Shown here in pieces: positions 51,445-58,721 of a stretch of 61,685 nt of DNA. Source of the stretch: Candidatus Thorarchaeota archaeon MP8T_1. Its GTDB lineage: Archaea > Asgardarchaeota > Thorarchaeia > Thorarchaeales > Thorarchaeaceae. The stretch's first letter is position 1, and each line of letters begins with the position of its first letter. The notes below the pieces were generated by a model, which was not told where the DNA came from, did no database searches, and saw only the letters and a list, made by a program, of their open reading frames with translations. Where the stretch lies: the NCBI GenBank assembly GCA_002825465.1, contig PJER01000014.1, forward strand, positions 1 through 61,685, given 5' to 3'. A program made the translations under genes and the position numbers.

Positions 51445-51960
51445 CTAACTGAATGCATCAATTATTGTCCTTGCAAGTAGCCCAAATGCATCATTAACAT
51501 GCTTATCCAGACGTACTGAGACTTCGATGTGTGGAACACCCATCTGTTCTGCTACCCGCTGACCCTCCTCCAGAGAAACAACTCGTTCCATTATCAGATC
51601 GGTCTTATTAGCTATGAGAACAGCTTTGTAATCGTCCAGATTTCTGTCAACTTCTTTCTTCCAATCAATTATTTCATTGAATGACTCCCAAGAAGTTACA
51701 TCGTACATGAAGATAACACCTTGAGCACCAAGATAGTAGTTAGCTCGAGTTCGTTCTAAAAAGTCCTGAGAACCTAAATCCCATATCTGCATATTGACAT
51801 TATCCTGTCCGACAACCATTTTCTTGTAGGCAAATCCAACCCCAAGTGTAGGAGAATAATGTTCTCTGAATGATCCTGTTGAGAAACGGATGATTATACT
51901 CGTCTTTCCAACAGACTGAGCTCCGACAGTGACAATCTTCAGGAGATATGTAGGACTCAT
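51445..51960 (-). CDS. Small Ras-like GTPase (Asgard eukaryotic-signature type)
   Basis: The 171-residue protein has all five G boxes: G1 GAQSVGKT (13-20), G2 Thr38 in SPTLGVGF, G3 DLGSQD (61-66), G4 NKTD (118-121) and a G5-like EVSVRLD near 146. The order resembles Rab or Arf-like GTPases. The third position of the DxxG box is Ser (D61-L-G-S64-Q65) where Ras-type proteins have Gly, though the Gln is present. No prenylation Cys is seen at the C-terminus. It follows a longin/winged-helix protein by 60 bases, likely in one operon. Confidence 0.93.
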   Translation of the reverse strand: MSPTYLLKIVTVGAQSVGKTSIIIRFSTGSFREHYSPTLGVGFAYKKMVVGQDNVNMQIWDLGSQDFLERTRANYYLGAQGVIFMYDVTSWESFNEIIDWKKEVDRNLDDYKAVLIANKTDLIMERVVSLEEGQRVAEQMGVPHIEVSVRLDKHVNDAFGLLARTIIDAFS

Positions 51961-52020
51961 ACACGGTCACCTTCAGTACATTTTCTTTATTCTCAATAGA
52001 TAACAGTATTGCAGATGCCT

Positions 52021-53634
52021 CTAGATTATCAAATCCTGAGGGAGTAGGATTGCACGTTGTGTAGCAAGTATCAATAGAGTGAGTGGTGCTGCAGGACCTA
52101 GGGCTGCATATTCAGACATCACAAGATCCAAGGTTTCTACATGGTCTCTTCCAACCCATTCTTCAGGAAGTAGATCAATCAGTGGAGTTCCAGAAGTGGA
52201 ACGAATCTGAGTGATACTCTCTGACCTGTAGATTATGTGACCTCTGGTAACTAGGATGTATGCGAGCTCTTCCATCGCATTTGACCAAGCAATCTGAAGA
52301 TGACTTGTATGTACTGGCCCAACATGAGGTTTGGTAGGAGTACTGAGAATCTCAAGCCAATAGGCAAACTCCTCAAAACCTCTCAGATCCAATTCCGAGT
52401 AACGTTTGATAATCCTCTGCGAAAAGACTGTGGTCAGGTTCTTGATGTAGAGATTGAGTTTTGCGGGATTGAGAGATTGGACGAACTGTGCAAGTATCTT
52501 CATCCATTCTCCATAGAGAAGCATCAGTCGTCTGGTCTGTATACCCTCTAGTATCTTAAAATCAAAATCGACAGACCATTTCTCACCTTTTAGTTGAAGC
52601 TGACTCAAGATTTCTGGTGCCTTTGTATCCTTTAGAATGAGTTTCATTGCATTGGTTGCTTCAGTAACATTGTATGTCCCTTCAGCAACACGGATAGCAA
52701 GTTCCAAAGCCTCTTTGACAAGAAGGATACGTCGTTTTTCAGGTGTTAGTGCCTGTATCACACCAACTTCCATAAGATAATCCAAAGCCCGAAGTAACTC
52801 ACTTTCGTCATAACGAGCTCCGAGCACAGCAAGAATCTCTCTAACCGTTCTTCGTCCATCAATAAGTCCAGCTAGATGAGGAATGACTCCAGCCATTCCA
52901 GGATGAAGATTCTGCAAATCTTTCGTTTCAGGTGATGTTGCTTGTACATAACGAATGAATTGGGTTCCAGTTGTCATAAAATCATTGAAACTGAACATGT
53001 TCCTGAACCGTATTACTCGATGAGCCCAGAGTTTTGAGAGTTCCAAAACAACTTCTCTTCGAGAGAGATTACTTACTTCGACAATCTCATTTACGTTGCG
53101 AGAGCCATTGATATAGTTCCTAAGTAGACTCTCTACAGCCATAGGTCTGTTGGGTTGAACTGTATAATATGGAACCCATGTATCAGAGAGTAATCGCAAT
53201 GACAATCGTTCCATGACCCGTTCTCCAAAAGATTCCAGATAGACATCAACAAATGATGTGTCAAAATTGTATTCGAAAGGGTCTACTACTTCAAGCCAGT
53301 CTAGTTCAAATTCAGCAAGTAATGAATCGAGTACATCAAGGATATCTGGAGTGAGCCCCTGTATACTAACGGAAATCAGATTTGTCTTGACCCCACTAAT
53401 GATAGTGAATATCCGAGAGCCATAGTCAACAGAACAAACAGGATTACATCTGTCAAAGACCTGTTTTGAGAACATATCAATCGCAGCAAAGAAACTAGAT
53501 GCCATGACAGGGTCCATATTCAATGCTTTGGGATCGAGTTGCATATAGAAGCGTGGACTTCCGCCTTTATCGGTAATCAAAAGAGCTTGGATTGCATGAC
53601 TCAAGGGATACCACCAATAGATAGATTCCCTCAA
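52021..53634 (-). CDS. Longin/roadblock-like plus winged-helix protein
   Basis: The 537-residue protein is not a named family to me. Residues 10-115 look like a longin or roadblock-type profilin fold (HAIQALLITDKGGSPRFYMQ, SSFFAAIDMFSKQVFDRCNP, then strands IFTIISGVKTNLISVSIQGL). Two winged-helix-like units follow: LLRNYINGSRNVNEIVEVSN near 169-188 and IPHLAGLIDGRRTVREILAV near 251-270, similar in style to bacterial DUF4388 domains that accompany MglA-type GTPases. It is the gene before the small GTPase, so it may regulate it; that is inference. Confidence 0.7.
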   Translation of the reverse strand: MRESIYWWYPLSHAIQALLITDKGGSPRFYMQLDPKALNMDPVMASSFFAAIDMFSKQVFDRCNPVCSVDYGSRIFTIISGVKTNLISVSIQGLTPDILDVLDSLLAEFELDWLEVVDPFEYNFDTSFVDVYLESFGERVMERLSLRLLSDTWVPYYTVQPNRPMAVESLLRNYINGSRNVNEIVEVSNLSRREVVLELSKLWAHRVIRFRNMFSFNDFMTTGTQFIRYVQATSPETKDLQNLHPGMAGVIPHLAGLIDGRRTVREILAVLGARYDESELLRALDYLMEVGVIQALTPEKRRILLVKEALELAIRVAEGTYNVTEATNAMKLILKDTKAPEILSQLQLKGEKWSVDFDFKILEGIQTRRLMLLYGEWMKILAQFVQSLNPAKLNLYIKNLTTVFSQRIIKRYSELDLRGFEEFAYWLEILSTPTKPHVGPVHTSHLQIAWSNAMEELAYILVTRGHIIYRSESITQIRSTSGTPLIDLLPEEWVGRDHVETLDLVMSEYAALGPAAPLTLLILATQRAILLPQDLII

Positions 53635-53717
53635 ATATTGAATATTAGATTACCTTGCGTATAGATGGGTCAAACATTTAGATATTGTAGGTGTTTCTGC
53701 ATCTCACGTATTTATCG

Positions 53718-53741
53718 TGTAAAACAACAGTTTATTTTACA
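53718..53741. promoter_or_regulatory. Inverted repeat before APH-family gene
   Basis: TGTAAAA (53718-53724) and TTTTACA (53735-53741) form a 7-bp inverted repeat with a ten-base spacer in the promoter between the longin-like gene and the APH-family gene at 53798. Confidence 0.35.
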
Positions 53742-53797
53742 ATTATAGTTTTAGACTAAGAAAGCAATAGGAAGCGATTACAGTTTCAGAATCACCA

Positions 53798-54826
53798 ATG
53801 ACCTACCGAAAGTTCTTGTTGAGATTGCGTAAACTTGCCAAATTGGCTCTAGCAAACTATGGTCTAGAATCAGCGGATATCAAGTTCATCACTTATTCTG
53901 GGAACGGGCTCTATCAGATTGTAGCACAAGAGAAAGATACGATAGAGAGTGGTATTGAACCTGGAAAATATACCTTGAGACTTCATCAACCAGATTATAT
54001 GAAAAAAGAATACATTGCCTCGGAGATGGAATGGTTATCAGCTTTAGATAACGAGAGCATCTGTGTCCCTAAACCAGTCAAGAATCAAGACGGAAATTGG
54101 ATAACTGTTGCAGATGGAGGATATGAAGTCCCACAAGCACGAAGATGCACACTAATTGGTTGGACAGAAGGACGTATACTAGGTACAAGGATTAAACCTA
54201 AACATTTCAAGTCACTAGGAAGAGTGATTGGCCAATTGCATGAACAATCACGAAGATGGAAACCTCCTAAGGGATTTATGCGGCCACATTGGGACTGGGA
54301 TGGTCTCTTTGGAGATGGATTCAGTTATGGAGCCCCTGCAATTGATGCACGAAAGGCGATTCCTAAGGCCCATCAGGATGCATTCAATGAAACTCTTGAT
54401 AGTGTTAGAAAAGTTTCCGAGCAATTAGGAAAAGGGAGAGATGTCTATGGACTTATTCATGCAGACTTAGGAGTTGCAGATAATGTAGCATTCTATGATG
54501 GAAAAGCGCGACCTTTCGACTTCGACGATTGTGGGTTTGGTTACTGGTTATTCGATTTTGGAGTTCCATTATCTCAACATTTCATGGACACAGGAGATAA
54601 ATCGCGAATAATGCAGGATGCCTTGTTATCAGGGTATGAGGAAACATCGCCTTCAGAGGTAGTAGGAGTGGAATATCTCGATACCTTCATGGCAGCAAGA
54701 ATTGCTCAACTCATGTTCTTCTATCAAGCAAGTGCACTAGCCAATCCACAAAACAGATCGGAAGCAAGGAGAGAAATCAATAATCATGGCAAATTTCTCA
54801 AACAGATACTCAAGAGAAAGAGATAG
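53798..54826 (+). CDS. Aminoglycoside phosphotransferase (APH)-family kinase, copy 1
   Basis: The family phosphorylates small molecules or proteins (SrkA, choline kinase and others). The 342-residue protein has GLIHADLGVADNVAFYDGKA near 220-239 (the Brenner HxDxxxxN motif) and RPFDFDDCGFGYWLFDFGVP near 240-259 (the DFG-like Asp pair). Antibiotic resistance is not implied. ATG 53798. It shares its direction with a DUF998 gene and a second APH gene downstream; substrate unknown. Confidence 0.87.
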   Translation: MTYRKFLLRLRKLAKLALANYGLESADIKFITYSGNGLYQIVAQEKDTIESGIEPGKYTLRLHQPDYMKKEYIASEMEWLSALDNESICVPKPVKNQDGNWITVADGGYEVPQARRCTLIGWTEGRILGTRIKPKHFKSLGRVIGQLHEQSRRWKPPKGFMRPHWDWDGLFGDGFSYGAPAIDARKAIPKAHQDAFNETLDSVRKVSEQLGKGRDVYGLIHADLGVADNVAFYDGKARPFDFDDCGFGYWLFDFGVPLSQHFMDTGDKSRIMQDALLSGYEETSPSEVVGVEYLDTFMAARIAQLMFFYQASALANPQNRSEARREINNHGKFLKQILKRKR

Positions 54827-54934
54827 TTCCTCTGATAGATGATTTGCACAAGTCTGCGCCGCAGACCACAATGCAATTCAAAGTTTGTCCACGACTTATA
54901 TTCAATCTAAGTGACGTCATAATTGTGATTTACT

Positions 54935-55555
54935 ATGACTGAAACTGTAAGTTCACTTTTCAACAGATTTGAAAACGAAACAGCAAGTGGATTCTGCTTT
55001 CTAATTGGCGGCATCCAGTGGTTTCTAGGAATTCTAGCTGCCGAATCCTGGTATGATGGATATAGCAGTCGCATCGACTACGTTAGTGATTTGGGAACTG
55101 GACCCACAGCCCTTATCTATAATATATCTGTCTTCTTACTGGGAGTCTTTGTTCTAATTGGAACGATTTTCTTCTATAGGACAAATAAGAAAAGACTCTT
55201 TCCAAGTCTCTTTGTAATCTGTAGTATTGGTATAATGGGAGTAGGAGTATTTCCTGCGAATCTTCAACCAATGCATAGTGTTGCCACCCTTCTAGCAATT
55301 CTATTTGGTGCTTTTGCAGCTGTTGCCTCATTTCCCCATCAAACTAAGCCAATGTCAGTTGTTTCTGTAGTGTTAGGACTCATGTCTTTTATCTTGGCAA
55401 TGGTATTTATTCCATATTTGGGACTTCCATTTGGTTCAACGGAGACATTTCTTGGAATGGGTAAGGGATCACTAGAACGTTGGGCAATCAATCCAATTCT
55501 TGCATGGATTATTGCATTTGGTGGATACCTTATGGGAATATCCAAAAAAGAATAG
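54935..55555 (+). CDS. DUF998 membrane protein
   Basis: The 206-residue protein has about six membrane spans and matches DUF998: GGIQWFLGILAAESWYDGYS near 25-44, SRIDYVSDLGTGPTALIYNI near 45-64 (the typical YxSDLG segment), a GVGVFPAN loop near 117 and LPFGSTETFLGMGKGSLERW near 168-187. Function of the family is unknown. It is followed by a clear intrinsic-type terminator. Confidence 0.82.
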   Translation: MTETVSSLFNRFENETASGFCFLIGGIQWFLGILAAESWYDGYSSRIDYVSDLGTGPTALIYNISVFLLGVFVLIGTIFFYRTNKKRLFPSLFVICSIGIMGVGVFPANLQPMHSVATLLAILFGAFAAVASFPHQTKPMSVVSVVLGLMSFILAMVFIPYLGLPFGSTETFLGMGKGSLERWAINPILAWIIAFGGYLMGISKKE

Positions 55556-55564
55556 ATATCCATA

Positions 55565-55592
55565 GGACGAGTTTAACTCGTCCACTTTTTTT
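55565..55592 (+). terminator. Intrinsic-type terminator after DUF998 gene
   Basis: GGACGAG (55565-55571) pairs with CTCGTCC (55577-55583), and after AC a run of seven T follows (55586-55592). It lies ten bases past the stop at 55555. Confidence 0.75.
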
Positions 55593-55610
55593 CCTGCGTT
55601 TGCAAGAGTG

Positions 55611-55618
55611 ATTAAATA
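55611..55618 (+). promoter_or_regulatory. TATA box for second APH-family gene
   Basis: ATTAAATA is centred about 42 bases before ATG 55657 and would start transcription near 55640. The in-frame GTG at 55633 would then lie before the transcript, so ATG 55657 is chosen. Confidence 0.45.
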
Positions 55619-55656
55619 CTTCAAGAGAATGAGTGTTTTCTAGAGATGTATATAGA

Positions 55657-56655
55657 ATGGATGAAAACTGGTTACTAATTGCATTAAAAGAGTCCTCGAT
55701 TCATTATGGTTTTCAAATGGATGGACTTCTAAAACTGGGCGGAGGTTTCGAAAACAGGACATTTGGATTCGATTCCCCTCAAAATAGAATGATCGTTCGT
55801 GTAACGCCACCAGGTCATAAGACAATAGATGAAGTCAAAGCAGAGATAGACTGGTTATCATACTTGATCAAAAATGACGCTCCAGTTGTATGTGTTAGAC
55901 CGTCTCAGAATGATAATCTTATGGAAATAGTGGAAACTGATGCAGGACCAGTAATTGTTGTGTGCTTTGAATGGGCACAAGGGCAAATTGTAACAAAGGA
56001 AGACTTCTCAGCAGATCTATTCCAGACTTGGGGACAAACAATAGGTATAATGCATCGACTTACAAAAGATTACAATCCTTCTTTAGAAACAATTGGGCGG
56101 ATACAATGGCATGAAGATGAATATTTGGACCGTTCGCTAATTCCATCAGAGCAGACCAAAGTATTCGAACGATTTGATGCACTCATTAGATACTTCAAGA
56201 AGAAACCAAAATCACGTGATTCATTTGGACTGATTCATCAAGACATTCACAAGGACAATCTATTCTTGAATGACAGGCATCTCACAGTTTTGGATTTTGA
56301 TGATTGTGCCTATGGATTCTTCATATTCGATATTGCCAATGCACTAGGATTCTCCATATGGGAAAGGCCAGATACCATGACAAATCGAGAGTTTGCAGAA
56401 TTCTATCTAAAGCACTTCATGAGTGGATATGAAAGAGAGAATCAGCTTGGCGAAACCTGGGTTGAAGATCTGGAAAAAGCGTTGAAGTTGTTCGAGTTCA
56501 TTCACTACAATGCTTTTTGCATGGATTATGATCTTGCTAGAAAAGGCACCTTTGATACACTTAACGAGAGGTCAAAACGGATTCTGAAGAAAATGAGGAA
56601 AAATATTGAAGAAAATCTACCATTCATCGAGAATACATTCAACCCCTATAAGTAA
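55657..56655 (+). CDS. Aminoglycoside phosphotransferase (APH)-family kinase, copy 2
   Basis: The protein (332 residues) has GLIHQDIHKDNLFLNDRHLT near 198-217 (HxDxxxxN) and VLDFDDCAYGFFIFDIANAL near 218-237. It shares the DFDDC(G/A)(F/Y)G(Y/F) block with the copy at 53798 but differs over most of its length. It also has LLKLGGGFENRTFGFD near the N-terminus, the ATP-side hairpin. The TATA position favours ATG 55657 over GTG 55633. Substrate unknown. Confidence 0.86.
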   Translation: MDENWLLIALKESSIHYGFQMDGLLKLGGGFENRTFGFDSPQNRMIVRVTPPGHKTIDEVKAEIDWLSYLIKNDAPVVCVRPSQNDNLMEIVETDAGPVIVVCFEWAQGQIVTKEDFSADLFQTWGQTIGIMHRLTKDYNPSLETIGRIQWHEDEYLDRSLIPSEQTKVFERFDALIRYFKKKPKSRDSFGLIHQDIHKDNLFLNDRHLTVLDFDDCAYGFFIFDIANALGFSIWERPDTMTNREFAEFYLKHFMSGYERENQLGETWVEDLEKALKLFEFIHYNAFCMDYDLARKGTFDTLNERSKRILKKMRKNIEENLPFIENTFNPYK

Positions 56656-56691
56656 GGAATTTTAATATCTAATAGCATGTGATTATTGAAA

Positions 56692-57945
56692 TCAAGGTAT
56701 AAGGAGAAAGAAAGCGAGATACACCAGAATCTGTGCAATGGTCAGTGGAACACCTATTCTAGCAAATTCCATGAATTCAAGAGTTTCACCCTGCTTTTCC
56801 GCATTCTGAATTATGATGACATTACTGGCTGCACCTAACACAAGCATATTCCCTGCAATAGTGCTACTGGCAGCAAGAGCAAGTAATTGTATTAATGAAG
56901 ACCCGTTAGCTGTGAATAGAGGAATAATCAATGCAACCAGCGGGACATTAGAGAACAATTGACTGAAGAGTGCACCGACAACCATGATGGTTGGAATTGA
57001 AGTCAAATCTAAACTATATTGTAAGATGACATCTTGGATGACTCCACTCTGCCAGACGCTCCCCATTAAAACAAACATTGATACAAAGAAAAGAAGTGTT
57101 GACCAATCGATGTTTCGAACAATTTCAACTCTCTGTTTGCTAAACAATACAATTGGTAGTGCAGCAATTATAGCTATGTAAGAGAGTTTCATATCAAACC
57201 ACGGAGCAATCAGAAAGAGGATAATCTTCACTACAATTAGTAGAGTGATTATGAGCAGTGCAATTTTGGATAATCGAACCATTCGTAAATCCTGCTGAAT
57301 AATATCGTTTTGATCTTGAGAGATTACAGTAAGAAATTCGGACCTGAATAACACTCGAAGGAAGAAGAAGGCAATAAATAAGCACAGAATGGTTGGCATT
57401 GCAAGATACTGAAGAAATGATATGAATGGGCTGTCCAGACCACCGGAAGTTGCAACAAGAAGATTCTGAGGGTTCCCAATCGGACTCAGAACACTTCCAG
57501 TAGTAACTGCAATTGCCAAAGTAAGAAGTAGGAGTTTTGAAGAGATGCCATGCTTTTTTGAGAGACTAATAACGACGGGGGTGCAAATTATTGCAAGTGT
57601 ATCATTCATCAATATCGCAGATAATAATCCAATTGGAAAGAGAATCAGGAGTACAATATGACTCACATTTGTTGCTCGATGAAAGAGTTTTTGAGAAATT
57701 CTCGCTAGGTACCCACTACGCTGCATCGATTCACCAACAACAAACATTCCAAAAAGAAAAGCAATAACATCGAGATTGACTGAATATAGAGCATCAATAG
57801 GACTAATTAATCCTAGAAATAATACAACTACAGCTCCAAAAGTCATTGCTTGCCAAATCTTGACTCGGATACTCCCTATCTTACGTACAGCTATGAGGAA
57901 AAAGACTACAATCAAGACAGTGATTGAAATGTACTCACTAGCCAT
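56692..57945 (-). CDS. ArsB/NhaD-type ion permease
   Basis: The 417-residue protein has about eleven or twelve membrane spans and belongs to the ion-transporter superfamily of ArsB, NhaD and SLC13 proteins. Motifs include DVIAFLFGMFVVGESMQRSG near 59-78, NDTLAIICTPVVISLSKKHG near 114-133, GSVLSPIGNPQNLLVATSG near 150-168 (the SPxGNPQN loop of the family) and SNVPLVALIIPLF near 340. Whether it moves arsenite, sodium/proton or dicarboxylate cannot be told. A poor 6-bp hairpin (ATGCC/GGCAT) lies in the promoter gap. Confidence 0.87.
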   Translation of the reverse strand: MASEYISITVLIVVFFLIAVRKIGSIRVKIWQAMTFGAVVVLFLGLISPIDALYSVNLDVIAFLFGMFVVGESMQRSGYLARISQKLFHRATNVSHIVLLILFPIGLLSAILMNDTLAIICTPVVISLSKKHGISSKLLLLTLAIAVTTGSVLSPIGNPQNLLVATSGGLDSPFISFLQYLAMPTILCLFIAFFFLRVLFRSEFLTVISQDQNDIIQQDLRMVRLSKIALLIITLLIVVKIILFLIAPWFDMKLSYIAIIAALPIVLFSKQRVEIVRNIDWSTLLFFVSMFVLMGSVWQSGVIQDVILQYSLDLTSIPTIMVVGALFSQLFSNVPLVALIIPLFTANGSSLIQLLALAASSTIAGNMLVLGAASNVIIIQNAEKQGETLEFMEFARIGVPLTIAQILVYLAFFLLIP

Positions 57946-58050
57946 GGTTTCATCAACTCCTCAAATGCCTCAAGGGGCATATTGAATTCTTATAGACTCC
58001 ACTATGTGTAGTCGGTTGATATCTAGAAATACTAGAATTTGATTTTTGAT

Positions 58051-58233
58051 TTAGTTATTTTTTGTCCATCGAAATATTATCCATAAGAAATAGAATCCAA
58101 AAACGCTGATTAACAGTAGAATGACAGGTTCTATTGTAAGATCATAGTACAGAGCAAGATTCCATGCAATCAGACTAAGGAATAATAAGAGAAGAAATCC
58201 ACCGATTGCAGACTCACGACGACGACTCGACAA
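58051..58233 (-). CDS. Small two-span membrane protein
   Basis: The 60-residue protein has a basic start (SSRRRESAIGG), two hydrophobic spans (FLLLLFLSLIAWNLALYY and EPVILLLISVFGFYFLWIIF) and a basic end RWTKNN. The start is TTG. Function unknown; it is one of two small membrane proteins between the permease and the surface protein. Confidence 0.6.
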   Translation of the reverse strand: MSSRRRESAIGGFLLLLFLSLIAWNLALYYDLTIEPVILLLISVFGFYFLWIIFRWTKNN

Positions 58234-58311
58234 TGCAATTCCTCAGCCACCTCTGAAACATGTCGAGATAAATATCCATCGAATAGTAGGATTCGAGTGA
58301 AGAGGAAAATT

Positions 58312-58608
58312 TCACTCAGTTAAGCTAGTATGTGTTGCTGAGTCTTTTTCCTCGTATTTCTGATTCCAGATATCATTCCAAAAGATGGAATCTTCAATTA
58401 CTATCTTAATGCCTTGCATTCTCTTGCCAAGCAAGTCGACTAATAACCAAAAGAAAGATCCAAGGGCAAAGCCAAGATAAGGTATCAAAAGAATGTAGAA
58501 TGTGTGTAAGGGGAAACCAGAATACGCAAACATCACACCAAGAATAAGGATAGTACTGCCAAGCAGAATGACACATGAGATTAGTTCTGTTGTATCTTGG
58601 TTTTTCAC
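58312..58608 (-). CDS. Small membrane protein, function unknown
   Basis: The 98-residue protein has two hydrophobic spans (ELISCVILLGSTILILGVMF, then TFYILLIPYLGFALGSFFWL) and a cytoplasmic end rich in charged residues (MQGIKIVIEDSIFWNDIWNQ). Start GTG 58608. No family is recognised. The stop is 78 bases upstream of the 58233 start. Confidence 0.6.
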   Translation of the reverse strand: MKNQDTTELISCVILLGSTILILGVMFAYSGFPLHTFYILLIPYLGFALGSFFWLLVDLLGKRMQGIKIVIEDSIFWNDIWNQKYEEKDSATHTSLTE

Positions 58609-58721
58609 TTTCCTTCTGTTATATATTAGTCTTGAATCCTATAAGGTTTCTCAACCAGGAATATTGTGTACTTCTTACCCACCGATGCCAAACAACATGC
58701 TTTCCTTCGTAAAGAAATTCT

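Noticed and set aside
53798..56655. Antibiotic resistance genes
   Set aside because: APH-fold kinases have many substrates; nothing in the sequence or context indicates aminoglycosides.
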